From an uncultured Pelagibacteraceae bacterium (GTDB taxonomy: Bacteria; Pseudomonadota; Alphaproteobacteria; Pelagibacterales; Pelagibacteraceae), in contig CACKUZ010000003.1 of assembly GCA_902603475.1 (NCBI GenBank), forward strand, positions 1-64,000: DNA of 64,000 bases, written 5' to 3'. Position 1 is the first letter of the stretch. Each line of letters begins with the position of its first letter. Below, in pieces: positions 49,089 through 59,367 of the stretch. Below the pieces are notes generated by a model. That model saw only the letters and a list, made by a program, of their open reading frames with translations, was not told the origin of the DNA and did not search any database. Both the position numbers and the translations under genes were made by a program.

Positions 49089-49117
49089 ATTATAAATAGC
49101 GTGTTTTTGAATTGCAA
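49089..49117 (-). promoter_or_regulatory. Canonical sigma-70-type promoter reading into the truncated tRNA-Gly half
   Basis: Minus strand TTGCAA (49117-49112), 17-bp spacer, TATAAT (49094-49089), ~11 bp before the tRNA 5' end. Confidence 0.8.
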
Positions 49118-49132
49118 GAAGTATTAAAAAAT

Positions 49133-50776
49133 TTAAAATTTGATCTGATTATTTTTTAAAATATTTTGCATAGGCTTAAGGTAATCACTATATTTTTCCC
49201 ATTGTTTTGATGTATTTTTTTTAATTTTATCTCTAACCTGATTAAAAGATGCAGTTTTAACTACTCTATGAGTCTTTTCATAATTTCTTAACTCATCTTC
49301 CCAATCTAAATCAAATTTTAATAGAATATTTTTTGTTTGTAATTCGAAATCTTTTACAAAATCTTCATAATTTATATTGATAATTTGATTTTTAAATTTT
49401 TTAAACCAAAATTTCATTAAGTCATTATACAAAATAAAATATTTAGCCATATCTTCTTGGCTCAAACTAAAATCAAGTCCATTATCAACAAATAATGTCT
49501 TATAATTTGACCAACAAACTGCCATAGGATTTCTATCTATATGAATGATTTTCGCTTCTGGAAAAGCATTAACAATATAACCTATCCATCTACAATTTAG
49601 TGGAGTCTTGTCAATTATGTAAGGTTTTTCGGAAATTTTTGATAAATTTTTATAATAATAATTTCTAATTTCAGTAAAGTAATATTTTATATCTTTTGGT
49701 TTTATTAAACCTAACTGATTTATAATTTTCTCTAGATAATTTAGCTCTCCAGCTCCATGAATTTTTGAATGTGTAGATAAAATTTGCTCCAATAAAGAGG
49801 TTCCTGACCTTGGCATACCAAGTATAAAAACTGGTTTACTTTTAATTCCATCGCTAAATTTTAAATTGAAATTGGCAGTACTCTCAAAAAATTCTTTGAT
49901 ATTTTTATATTTGTCTTGTTGTTTTGAGAGGGAGAATTTTGTAGTTTCTTTTTTTATTACATTTAATTTTTCTAAATAGTTGAAACCTAAGTCATTGTTT
50001 TTTTGGTCAAAATAACATTTACTTAAAGCATCGAAAATTAAAATTTTTTCATGATTATTTAATTTATCGAAATTTAAATTTTGGAAATGCTTAAATAACT
50101 TATCGTTCTTATCTATTTTAGTTATGCTGACATAATTTCTAAAACTTGGGATATTTGATTGATCTAATTTTAACACTTTTTCAAAGTAATTTTTTCCCTC
50201 TAATATATTTCCTAAAAATAAATAGGCTGATCCTAGATTGTAAAGAGTTTTAATATGATTCTTATCAAACTGTAATAATTTTTTATATATTTTAATTAAA
50301 TCCTCAAATTTATTATTTTCTTGATATATTGATGCGAGGTTAAAGAGTGCTTCTATATTATTATCTTTTAACTTGATGGCCATTTTAAAACATTCAATTG
50401 CCTTACCTGGTTCATTTAAAGATTTTTTTATATTACCTAAATTATTAAATGCCTCTGAAAAATTTGGATTTAATTCAATTGCTTTTTCAAATGAAGCGGA
50501 TGCTTCGGAATATTTTTTTAAACTTTTGAGTATGTTTCCATAAATATAATATATTTCGTATGTTTTTTTTAAAGATAATAATTTCTCAAAGTATTTTTCA
50601 GCATTCAAATGTTTTTGAAGATTTATAGAGCTTAAACCTAATAAGTAAATTAGTTGAGTATCATTAGATTTTTTTTTAATTAATTTTTCTCCAAATTTAA
50701 TTACATCTTGATACTTTTTTTCTTTATATAACTCTAAAATTTTCTGTTTTTTTTTATCAAAAAAATTTGAAATCAT
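49133..50776 (-). CDS. TPR-repeat sulfotransferase family protein
   Basis: 547 aa; multiple TPRs; KPVFILGMPRSGTSLLEQILSTHSKIHGAGELNYLE; IIHIDRNPMAVCWSNYKTLF. Confidence 0.88.
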   Translation of the reverse strand: MISNFFDKKKQKILELYKEKKYQDVIKFGEKLIKKKSNDTQLIYLLGLSSINLQKHLNAEKYFEKLLSLKKTYEIYYIYGNILKSLKKYSEASASFEKAIELNPNFSEAFNNLGNIKKSLNEPGKAIECFKMAIKLKDNNIEALFNLASIYQENNKFEDLIKIYKKLLQFDKNHIKTLYNLGSAYLFLGNILEGKNYFEKVLKLDQSNIPSFRNYVSITKIDKNDKLFKHFQNLNFDKLNNHEKILIFDALSKCYFDQKNNDLGFNYLEKLNVIKKETTKFSLSKQQDKYKNIKEFFESTANFNLKFSDGIKSKPVFILGMPRSGTSLLEQILSTHSKIHGAGELNYLEKIINQLGLIKPKDIKYYFTEIRNYYYKNLSKISEKPYIIDKTPLNCRWIGYIVNAFPEAKIIHIDRNPMAVCWSNYKTLFVDNGLDFSLSQEDMAKYFILYNDLMKFWFKKFKNQIININYEDFVKDFELQTKNILLKFDLDWEDELRNYEKTHRVVKTASFNQVRDKIKKNTSKQWEKYSDYLKPMQNILKNNQIKF

Positions 50777-50802
50777 TTATTAATTGTTATATTTTAAATG
50801 CT

Positions 50803-51444
50803 ATGAAAAAAGAAGATCTTCCAAATATATTGCCTGTCTTTCCATTATCTAATTTTATTATATTTCCACGTACAACTGTTCCATTAAATATTTTTGAGCC
50901 AAGGTATATCAAAATGATCGATAAAAGTATGAAAAGTAATAGAATTATAGGTATGATACAGCCAAAAAAGACAGGTGAGCTAAAGAAACCTGATTTACAT
51001 GAAGTTGGGTGTGCAGGAAAAATTACGAGTTTTAATGAAACTGATGATGGTAGATACTTAATAGTTTTAAGTGGAATTTGCAGATTTAAGATATTAAATG
51101 AAGTAAATAATGATAATTTATATAGAGAATGTTCAGTAAAATACGACGAATTTTCTGCAGATCTATCAGAGAAATCACATGAAATGAAATTTTCAGATTT
51201 AGAGTTAATATTTAAGAATTTAAAAGGTCTCTTCCAAAAACAAGGGTATGAGATTAATTGGAAAGAAATTGAAAAACAGAGTTTAGATCAAACTATTAAT
51301 ACTCTTTCAATGGCCTCACCATTTTCATTGGAAGAAAAACAAGTTTTACTTGAGAGTAAAGATTTAAACTTAAGAAAGGAAAAATTAGAGGAAATTCTAA
51401 ATACTTATATTTTAGATAATTTTAATAATAAAACTTTGCAATAA
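50803..51444 (+). CDS. LON peptidase substrate-binding domain protein
   Basis: ORF track starts at 50767; MKKEDLPNILPVFPLSNFIIFPRTTVPLNIFEPRYIKMI start at 50803 preferred. Confidence 0.9.
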   Translation: MKKEDLPNILPVFPLSNFIIFPRTTVPLNIFEPRYIKMIDKSMKSNRIIGMIQPKKTGELKKPDLHEVGCAGKITSFNETDDGRYLIVLSGICRFKILNEVNNDNLYRECSVKYDEFSADLSEKSHEMKFSDLELIFKNLKGLFQKQGYEINWKEIEKQSLDQTINTLSMASPFSLEEKQVLLESKDLNLRKEKLEEILNTYILDNFNNKTLQ

Positions 51445-51459
51445 CTTTTAAAAGAAAAA

Positions 51460-52545
51460 TTAATTTGATAAAAATGTTGCATAATTATTTAGAAATTTAT
51501 TACCTTTCAAAATTTTAAATATAGGCTCAGATAAAGTATTATTTAGCTTACTATCAAGATTAAAAAAAGAATTTATAGTATCTATTCCTAATCCATACAT
51601 AAAATTAATATGTTTATTATTTTCCTCAAATTTTTTTGCAATTAGTCCACCATCATTTATTCCTAATCTAATATTTTCATCCAAAATATTTAAAAGAGAT
51701 CTAATATCTCTAATGGTAATATTAAATCCTTGTCCTGCTAGAGGGTGGACCTTGTGAATCAAATCTCCAAAAGCTAAGATATTTCTAAAAATATAATTTC
51801 TTAATACTAAAAACTTAATATTAAAAGTTTCAATTTCACTGATATTCTTTATTTCATATTTTGAATTATATTTTTTAATAATTTCCATGAATTGTTTTTT
51901 GTTAATTAATTTATCTGAATTGCAAGAAAAAACGGTTGATGTTTGATTATTTGATAAAGGAAGAAATGCTAAAGGTCCTTTGCTAGTAAAAATTTGTACA
52001 GCAACTTTGTTTACAATTTTCTTATGACTTATTATTGCAGTGTGAGCTAAAGCTTTATATTTTTTCTCTATTTTTCTCTGAAAGTATTTTTTTGTAATTG
52101 TATTATTTTGTTCTGAGTTAATGACTAAGTCAAAATTATTTTTTTTTAGATTTTCAAAATTTAAATTTTTAAGTTTTCTAAATTTTAAAGATTTATTTTT
52201 TTTTAATAAATTATATAATTCAATGTATTTCAATAAATGAAAATTACTGTTGCTTTTATTTTTAAATTCAAATAACTCCGAAGAAATATTTTTATCTGAA
52301 TAAATTTTAATTTTTTCAGTAGGCCATCCTAAAATACTAAGCCCTTTTATGTTCTCTTTTAAAAATTTATAATTTTCATTAGAAATAGCTATAGTTCTGT
52401 TGGTATTTTTTGATAGTGATATTTCAGATTGACAAATAATTTTAACATTAATCTTTTTCTTAAGTAATATATTGGCTAAAACAAGATTAGTTAAATTATT
52501 TCCTAATAGACAAATGTTCATAATATTATTTAATTTTACCAGCAA
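51460..52545 (-). CDS. UbiH/COQ6-like FAD-dependent monooxygenase
   Basis: 361 aa; FGDLIHKVHPLAGQGFNITIRDIRSL motif. Confidence 0.85.
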   Translation of the reverse strand: MLVKLNNIMNICLLGNNLTNLVLANILLKKKINVKIICQSEISLSKNTNRTIAISNENYKFLKENIKGLSILGWPTEKIKIYSDKNISSELFEFKNKSNSNFHLLKYIELYNLLKKNKSLKFRKLKNLNFENLKKNNFDLVINSEQNNTITKKYFQRKIEKKYKALAHTAIISHKKIVNKVAVQIFTSKGPLAFLPLSNNQTSTVFSCNSDKLINKKQFMEIIKKYNSKYEIKNISEIETFNIKFLVLRNYIFRNILAFGDLIHKVHPLAGQGFNITIRDIRSLLNILDENIRLGINDGGLIAKKFEENNKHINFMYGLGIDTINSFFNLDSKLNNTLSEPIFKILKGNKFLNNYATFLSN

Positions 52546-52584
52546 AAATTAAATGATACAAAGTGACAAATCATTAATAACAAA

Positions 52585-54669
52585 ATGAAAATTAAAATTC
52601 TCTTAGATAAAGCATCTACTTTTCTTTTTAAAAGACTTTCAGAACTAATGGGTGTAATTTTACTAAGTTTTTCTGTATTGTTGTTAATATCACTGCTTAG
52701 TTACTCACCTGAAGATCCCAACTTTATATTCCCAGACAATGCTGAAATTAAAAATCTATTAGGAATAAAAGGTAGCTATGCTTCAGATATATTATACCAA
52801 TCTATTGGATTAATTTCTTTACTAGTTCCAATTTCACTATTTTTTATATCCTTTTCTGTGATAATTAATAAAAAGATTTTGTATATTATTGAAAGTTTAT
52901 TTTTCACAATCGTATATGTAGTTTTAGGAACAATATTTTTTACTACTTTCCATACCGATACATTTTGGTTAACAATTAATGGTAATAATGGATTTATAGG
53001 AAATTTATTTGAAGATACTTTTATTACAAGTTTAATAAAACTAAATCACAAAATAAGTTATGTATTTTTAATAATTTTAATTTTTCTTTTTTTTCTTTTA
53101 AGTATAAACTTCAGATTTAAATCAATTAGATATATTAGTTCAATTTTTTTAAAATCAAAAAAAATTCCTGTCAGAAATGTTGCTACAAATTATGATGAAA
53201 ATTTAATAAACGAGAATGATTATATTAATAGTGAAACTAGAATCCAAGAAAATTTTCCTTTTGAAAATATATCACCATCAAATAAAAAAATGATAAAATA
53301 TAAATTACCTTCCTTAGATTTTTTAAAGGCTTCCTCAAAAAAAGATAAAAATTCTTCCGAAAATAGAATTGATGAAAAAACTTTAGAAAAAATTTTATTG
53401 GATTTTGGTGTTGAAGGTGAGATTAAAAAAGTAAGTCAAGGACCTGTAGTTACATTATATGAATTTGAACCAGCACCTGGTGTCAAAGTATCAAAAATAA
53501 TTAATCTTTCTGAAGATATTGCAAGAAACACTAGCTCGGAGTCTGCAAGAATTGCAACTATACCTGGGAGTAATACTATAGGAATTGAATTGCCTAAACC
53601 AATGAGGGAAAATGTTTACTTAAGTGAAATAATTTCTGACTCTAATTATAAAAAAAAGGATATCAAACTACCAATTGCACTTGGAAAAAGTATTTCGGGA
53701 TTACCGATAACAGGCGATATGAGTACCATGCCTCATTTACTTATAGCTGGTACAACAGGTTCGGGTAAATCAGTTTGTATAAATACAATTATCTTGTCCC
53801 TTTTATATAAACACTCACCAGAAAAATGTAAGTTTATATTGATTGATCCAAAAATGTTAGAACTGTCTACATATGAAGGAATTCCACATTTGCTATGTCC
53901 TGTAATTACTGAAGCAAAAAAAGCCGCCTCTGTCTTAGGGTGGGTAGTGAAAGAAATGGAAAATCGATACAAATTAATGACAAAAGTAGGAGTAAGAAAT
54001 ATTGATGGATATAACGAAAAACACAGAATTTCTATGCCTTATATCGTTGTAATTGTTGACGAAATGTCAGATTTAATGCTTGTTGCTGGAAAAGATATAG
54101 AGAATTACATTCAAAAGTTATCACAAATGGCAAGAGCTGCAGGAATACATATTATAATGGCTACTCAAAGACCAAGTGTTGATGTCATAACTGGAACAAT
54201 TAAAGCTAACTTTCCAACCAGAATATCATTTCAAGTTACTTCCAAAATAGATAGTAGAACAATTCTTGGTGAGCAAGGTGCTGAGCAATTACTTGGAAAA
54301 GGAGATATGCTTTATATGACTTCTGCAAACAGAATGACTAGAATTCATGCACCATTTGTATCAGAGGGAGAAATAGAGAAAATAAATAATTTTTTAAGAA
54401 ATCAAGCTGAACCAGATTATGTTGATGAAATTCTTAATTTCGCAGATGAAAAAGAAAATAATAATGTTTCGAAAGATAATGAAAATTTAGATGAATTATA
54501 TAATACAGCACTTGAAATAGTTAAATCTGAGAGAAAAGCATCAACTTCCTTTTTACAAAGAAAATTACAAATTGGTTATAATAGGGCAGCAAGGATTGTT
54601 GATCAAATGGAGGCAAACGGAGAAGTAAGCCAAGCAAATCATGTTGGCAAAAGAGAAGTGCTTAAATGA
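52585..54669 (+). CDS. ftsK: DNA translocase FtsK
   Basis: 694 aa; LLIAGTTGSGKSVCINTIILSLLYKHSPEKCKFILIDPKMLELSTYEGIPHLL, C-terminal gamma-like winged helix. Confidence 0.96.
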   Translation: MKIKILLDKASTFLFKRLSELMGVILLSFSVLLLISLLSYSPEDPNFIFPDNAEIKNLLGIKGSYASDILYQSIGLISLLVPISLFFISFSVIINKKILYIIESLFFTIVYVVLGTIFFTTFHTDTFWLTINGNNGFIGNLFEDTFITSLIKLNHKISYVFLIILIFLFFLLSINFRFKSIRYISSIFLKSKKIPVRNVATNYDENLINENDYINSETRIQENFPFENISPSNKKMIKYKLPSLDFLKASSKKDKNSSENRIDEKTLEKILLDFGVEGEIKKVSQGPVVTLYEFEPAPGVKVSKIINLSEDIARNTSSESARIATIPGSNTIGIELPKPMRENVYLSEIISDSNYKKKDIKLPIALGKSISGLPITGDMSTMPHLLIAGTTGSGKSVCINTIILSLLYKHSPEKCKFILIDPKMLELSTYEGIPHLLCPVITEAKKAASVLGWVVKEMENRYKLMTKVGVRNIDGYNEKHRISMPYIVVIVDEMSDLMLVAGKDIENYIQKLSQMARAAGIHIIMATQRPSVDVITGTIKANFPTRISFQVTSKIDSRTILGEQGAEQLLGKGDMLYMTSANRMTRIHAPFVSEGEIEKINNFLRNQAEPDYVDEILNFADEKENNNVSKDNENLDELYNTALEIVKSERKASTSFLQRKLQIGYNRAARIVDQMEANGEVSQANHVGKREVLK

Positions 54670-55226
54670 AAAAATACTTAGTTTTTTTTTTGATTTTTTT
54701 TTTTAATTTAAATGCTAACAGTTCTTCAAATCAAAAAATCATAAATCACTTAGAAAATATAAATACTTTGCAATTCAAATTTATTCAGAAGATAGATAAT
54801 AATAATATAGAGAAAGGAGAATGTATTATTTTATACCCTAAGAAAATTTTTTGTGAATATTATGATATTTACAACAAAATACTCGTTTCAAATGGTAAAT
54901 CCCTGGTTATCAATTCAGATAAAATCACAAATTACTATAGATATCCATTAGATAAAACACCTTTAAATTTTATTCTAGATAAAAAATTTTTAATTTCAAA
55001 AATGACTGAGGCAGAAGATGATAAGGATTATCCTTTTTATTATGTCTTTAATTTTAAATACGAAAATAATTCGATTAAGGTTTTTTTTGATAAAGAAAGT
55101 TTAGATTTAATAGGTTGGGAAACTAAAGATATCTACCAAAATCTAATACAAACTTTTTTAAGTGATATTAATATTAATATTGAAGTTGAAGAAAAAATAT
55201 TTTCTCTACAAAAGTATATTAATTAA
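54666..55226 (+). CDS. LolA-like outer membrane lipoprotein carrier
   Basis: 186 aa with signal peptide; INTLQFKFIQKIDNNNIEKGECIILYPKKIFCEYYD; downstream of ftsK as is common in alphaproteobacteria. Confidence 0.8.
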   Translation: MKKYLVFFLIFFFNLNANSSSNQKIINHLENINTLQFKFIQKIDNNNIEKGECIILYPKKIFCEYYDIYNKILVSNGKSLVINSDKITNYYRYPLDKTPLNFILDKKFLISKMTEAEDDKDYPFYYVFNFKYENNSIKVFFDKESLDLIGWETKDIYQNLIQTFLSDININIEVEEKIFSLQKYIN

Positions 55227-55731
55227 CCTCAACATTTATTTTTTCAGATTTAAATACTTGCATTCCTCTTGCTAAATAATTTTTAATTGCATTTTCATGA
55301 TCCAGTGAACAAGTATGTAGCCAAACTCTTGATGTTCCTTCCTCAAATAATTTATGAATAGCCTGTGTAAGAAGATAGCCTCCACATTTCTTTCCAAAAT
55401 ATTCCTCTAAAATACCAAAATATGCGATTTCAGAATGATTATGTTCTAGATCACGGATAGTTTCATAATATCCAGCTAGGTTGTCATTATCCTTTAAAAT
55501 AAAGGTTTTTATTCTAGGATTTTCAACATATTCAATCCATTTTTTATCTCCCCAGCTTAATCTATCTATCCATCTATGCTTTCTTCCAATTTGTTTATAG
55601 AAAAATTTGTTTAGATGGAAATCTGGTGGGTCTACTTTACTAATTTTAAAGTTCGAACCTGGACTTTTTGAACGGTTTAGATCACTTATTGAATTTATTT
55701 CTAAAAAACTTCTGTCTACATTAATTTTCAC
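55219..55731 (-). CDS. GNAT family N-acetyltransferase
   Basis: 170 aa; YFGILEEYFGKKCGGYLLTQAIHKLFEEGTSRVWLHTCSLDHENAIKNYLARGM. Confidence 0.88.
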   Translation of the reverse strand: MKINVDRSFLEINSISDLNRSKSPGSNFKISKVDPPDFHLNKFFYKQIGRKHRWIDRLSWGDKKWIEYVENPRIKTFILKDNDNLAGYYETIRDLEHNHSEIAYFGILEEYFGKKCGGYLLTQAIHKLFEEGTSRVWLHTCSLDHENAIKNYLARGMQVFKSEKINVEVN

Positions 55732-56093
55732 GAGACCATTTTACCGATTTTCTCGCCACCAAACAAATGAAAATGTAGATGTGGCACTTCTTGTCCTCCA
55801 TCTTCACTTATATTTGCTAGTGCTCTATATCCTTTGCCAGTATCAACAGATATATTTAATTTCTTAGCTACAATATTTATACCCTTTAATAATCCAACCA
55901 TTTCCTCAGGAGAAGCATTTTGACTAAAATCATCTAAGTCAACATATTTTCCTTTTGGAATTACTAGCACATGAATTTTTTTTTGGGGATTTATATCGTG
56001 AAAGGATAAAACAAATTCGTCCTCATAAATTTTATTACAAGGTATTTCATTTCTTAATATTTTTGCAAATATATTATTATCATCGTAACTCAT
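55728..56093 (-). CDS. HIT family nucleotide-binding protein
   Basis: 121 aa; IFAKILRNEIPCNKIYEDE, QEVPHLHFHLFGG. Confidence 0.95.
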   Translation of the reverse strand: MSYDDNNIFAKILRNEIPCNKIYEDEFVLSFHDINPQKKIHVLVIPKGKYVDLDDFSQNASPEEMVGLLKGINIVAKKLNISVDTGKGYRALANISEDGGQEVPHLHFHLFGGEKIGKMVS

Positions 56094-56095
56094 GA

Positions 56096-56983
56096 TTACA
56101 TTTTTTCTAGAACTGATTTTACAGTATCACCCATAACAGATGGATTTTTAGAAATTGTAATTCCACACTCTTTTAAAATTTCAACTTTTTCAATTGCACT
56201 TTCACCATAAGCTGAAACTATTGCTCCTGCATGACCCATTACTCTTCCTTTTGGAGCAGTTAATCCAGCTATGTAGGCAATAACTGGTTTCTTCATATTT
56301 TCTTTTGCAAATTCACCAGCGGCAACTTCTTGAGGACCACCGATTTCACCAATCATTAATATTGCATCTGTTTCATTATCAGTTTCAAACTTTTCAATTA
56401 TATCTCTAAATGAGCTGCCATTAATCGGGTCCCCTCCAATTCCTACACTTGTTGAAACGCCAATATTCAAGTTTTTTAATTGTTGGGCAGCCTCATAGCC
56501 TAATGTTCCTGATCTGCTTATAATTCCAATTCTACCTTCTTTATAAATATGTCCAGGCATTATTCCTAACATTGATTTTCCAGGACTAATAATTCCAGCA
56601 CAGTTTGGTCCAACTAATGTCATTTTAGAACTTTTAGTGTATCTTCTCATATACCTTTTTATTCTAATCATATCGTGAGAGGGTATTCCATCAACTATTG
56701 CTACACATATTTTTATTCCAGCATCTGCTGCTTCCATTGCTGAGTCGGCTGCAAAAGCTGGGGGTACAAATAAAATTGATGCGTCGGCTCCTGTTTCATT
56801 AACAGCATCTTTCACTGTATTAAAAACTGGTAAATTTAAATGTTTTGAGCCTCCTTTTCCAGGTGTTACTCCACCAACTACGTTTGAGCCATATTTTATC
56901 ATCTCATCTGCATGAAAAGAGCCCATTTTACCAGTAAAACCTTGAATAATTATCCTACTATTTTTATCTACAAGTACAGTCAT
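56096..56983 (-). CDS. mtkB: Malate--CoA ligase alpha subunit-like (succinyl-CoA synthetase SucD superfamily)
   Basis: 295 aa; SNVVGGVTPGKGG, RIKRYMRRYTKSSKMTLVGPNCAGIISPGKSMLGIMPGHIYKEGRIGIISRSGTLGYEAA; closer to recalled MtkB than SucD. Confidence 0.75.
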   Translation of the reverse strand: MTVLVDKNSRIIIQGFTGKMGSFHADEMIKYGSNVVGGVTPGKGGSKHLNLPVFNTVKDAVNETGADASILFVPPAFAADSAMEAADAGIKICVAIVDGIPSHDMIRIKRYMRRYTKSSKMTLVGPNCAGIISPGKSMLGIMPGHIYKEGRIGIISRSGTLGYEAAQQLKNLNIGVSTSVGIGGDPINGSSFRDIIEKFETDNETDAILMIGEIGGPQEVAAGEFAKENMKKPVIAYIAGLTAPKGRVMGHAGAIVSAYGESAIEKVEILKECGITISKNPSVMGDTVKSVLEKM

Positions 56984-56986
56984 GAT

Positions 56987-58150
56987 TTATTTATTTAATG
57001 CTGCAACTGCTTTATTAGCTGCATCCTCTAAGGTATTTGCTTCTATATAATTTATTTTACTCTCTTTTAAAATTTGGTTTCCTTTTTCAACATTAGTGCC
57101 TGCCAAACGAATGACCAATGGTACTTTAATTTCAATTTTTTTTAACGCTTCTACAATTCCTTCTGCAACCCAATCACATCTGTTGATCCCAGCAAAAATA
57201 TTTACAAGAATTACTTTAACCTTTTCATCCATTGTAACTAATTTAAAAGCTTTAACTATTTTTTCTGGCGTTGCTCCACCACCCACATCTAAAAAGTTTG
57301 CAGGGGCTCCGCCAGCTAATTTAATCATATCCATTGAAGCCATCGCAAGGCCAGCACCGTTAATAATATTACCTATATTTCCATCTAAACTGACATAGTT
57401 TAAACCTCTGTCCGATGCAAAAATTTCTTTTGAATCTTCTTGTGTTTTGTCTCTTAGTTCAGAAACTTGACTTCTTCTAAACATAGCATTGTTATCAAAA
57501 CTCATTTTACAATCTAAAGCTAAAATTTGTTTTTGTTTTGAAATTACCAAAGGATTAACTTCAACCATTGTAGCATCTAATTCGCTGAAAGCTTTATAAC
57601 ATCCAATTATAGTATCGGAAGCTCTTCTTATTAGATCTGGTTCAATCCCTAAACCAAATGCTAATTCTCTGGCTTGGAAATTTTGCATTCCAACTGCAAC
57701 TTCTATTTTAGATCTAATAATTGTTTCTGGTTTTTCCTTAGAAATTTCTTCTACGCTCATTCCACCTTCGGTAGATGCAACAACCATAATACTTTCTGAG
57801 CTTCTATCAAAAACTAATCCCAAATATAATTCCTTTTCAATATCTGTAGCTTCTTCAATATAAATTCTATTTACAATTTTACCTTCAGGTCCTGTTTGGT
57901 TTGTTACTAATTTTTTTCCTAATAATTTATCTGTTGCTTGTGCAACTTCTAATGGGGTATTACAAACGATTATCCCTCCAGCTTTTCCTCTTGCACCAGA
58001 ATGAATTTGAGCTTTGACAACCCATCTTGATCCACCAATTTCTCTAGCCTTATTTTCAGCATTCTCTGGGCTGTAAACAATTCCACCTCTAGGAATTGTT
58101 ACTCCAAAATTTGAAAGTATTTTTTTTGCTTGGTATTCGTGAATGTCCAT
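56987..58150 (-). CDS. mtkA: Malate--CoA ligase beta subunit-like (SucC superfamily)
   Basis: 387 aa; MDIHEYQAKKILSNFGV, AVGMQNFQARELAFGLGI, NIFAGINRCDWVAEGIV, VIRLAGTNVEKGNQIL match recalled MtkA-specific positions. Confidence 0.75.
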   Translation of the reverse strand: MDIHEYQAKKILSNFGVTIPRGGIVYSPENAENKAREIGGSRWVVKAQIHSGARGKAGGIIVCNTPLEVAQATDKLLGKKLVTNQTGPEGKIVNRIYIEEATDIEKELYLGLVFDRSSESIMVVASTEGGMSVEEISKEKPETIIRSKIEVAVGMQNFQARELAFGLGIEPDLIRRASDTIIGCYKAFSELDATMVEVNPLVISKQKQILALDCKMSFDNNAMFRRSQVSELRDKTQEDSKEIFASDRGLNYVSLDGNIGNIINGAGLAMASMDMIKLAGGAPANFLDVGGGATPEKIVKAFKLVTMDEKVKVILVNIFAGINRCDWVAEGIVEALKKIEIKVPLVIRLAGTNVEKGNQILKESKINYIEANTLEDAANKAVAALNK

Positions 58151-58158
58151 AATTTTAT

Positions 58159-59097
58159 TTATTTATTATGGATTAACTTGTCTATATTTACAATGTTTTC
58201 AGCCATTTTAGCTGATGCAGCATCTATCATCCTTCCATCAAGCTGAGCAGCTCCTTTGCCATCTTTTGCAGCTTTTTCTAACTCTTCTAAGATCCTTTTA
58301 GCCTTAATAACCTCAGCATCAGGAGGAGAGAACACGTTATTTGCTAATTCGATTTGTGAAGGATGTATTGCCCATTTACCCTCAATACCAATTGCAGCAC
58401 CTCTTTTAGCAGCTGCTGTATAAGCATCTGGATCATTAAAATCTCCAAAAGGTCCATCAATTGCTCTTATTCCATATGCTCTACAAGTCATAACTAGTTC
58501 GGATAAACCATGATGCCACTGGTCTCCTGGATAATTTTCATTAAGACCGCCTATAACTGTAGTTCGTGCTCTTAAACTAGCAGCATAGTCTGCAACACCA
58601 AAATGTAATGCCTCTAATCTTTCACTTGAAGTTGCAATTTCTTTAATATTTGACATACCTAATGCAGTTTCAATTAAACACTCAATTCCAATTTTATTTT
58701 TTAATTTTTTATTTGTTTCAATTTGAGTTAACAAACAATCAACCATATAAACGTCACTTGCTGTTCCTACCTTTGGAATTAAAATTGTATCTACATTTTC
58801 TCCAGCTTGTTCAACAATCTCGATTAAATCTGCATACATGTAATGAGTATCTAAACTATTTATTCGTACTGAAATAGTTTTACCACTACCTCTCCAATCC
58901 ATTTCATTTAAAGATTTAATAACATTTGCTCTAGCAGTAATTTTATCATTAGGAGAAACTGCATCTTCTAAATCTAAAAAAACATAATCTGCTGTAGAAC
59001 TAAGAGCTTTCTCAAACATTTTAGGAGATGAGCCTGGAACTGCTAATTCACTTCTTTGCAATCTTGATCTTGCAGGTTTATAAAATTTATGACTCAT
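58159..59097 (-). CDS. Malyl-CoA / beta-methylmalyl-CoA lyase (HpcH/CitE superfamily)
   Basis: 312 aa; SELAVPGSSPKMFEKALSSTADYVFLDLEDAVSPNDK, GIEGKWAIHPSQIELAN. Confidence 0.9.
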   Translation of the reverse strand: MSHKFYKPARSRLQRSELAVPGSSPKMFEKALSSTADYVFLDLEDAVSPNDKITARANVIKSLNEMDWRGSGKTISVRINSLDTHYMYADLIEIVEQAGENVDTILIPKVGTASDVYMVDCLLTQIETNKKLKNKIGIECLIETALGMSNIKEIATSSERLEALHFGVADYAASLRARTTVIGGLNENYPGDQWHHGLSELVMTCRAYGIRAIDGPFGDFNDPDAYTAAAKRGAAIGIEGKWAIHPSQIELANNVFSPPDAEVIKAKRILEELEKAAKDGKGAAQLDGRMIDAASAKMAENIVNIDKLIHNK

Positions 59098-59366
59098 TTT
59101 TTTCTTTTATCTAGTTCACTCATTACATCTTCAATTTTAATATTATTAGCCTCAAGGTACATGGTTAGATGATAAAACACATCTGCTGCTTCATGAATTT
59201 TATTTGTATCTTCTTCTACTGCCTCTATCAATTCATTTATTTCCTCTAAAACTTTTGCTTTACTCAAAGATTTATCACTCAGAAGTTTATTAGTATAAGA
59301 ACCATCAACTGGTGAAGATTTTCTTTGTCTTGCAAGTTTAAATAGGCTCTCAAGGGTATTTAGCAT
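59094..59366 (-). CDS. hisE: Phosphoribosyl-ATP pyrophosphatase
   Basis: ORF track starts at 59471 inside hisF; MLNTLESLFKLARQRKSSPVDGSYTNKLLS start at 59366 preferred. Confidence 0.92.
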   Translation of the reverse strand: MLNTLESLFKLARQRKSSPVDGSYTNKLLSDKSLSKAKVLEEINELIEAVEEDTNKIHEAADVFYHLTMYLEANNIKIEDVMSELDKRKK

Positions 59367-59367
59367 C

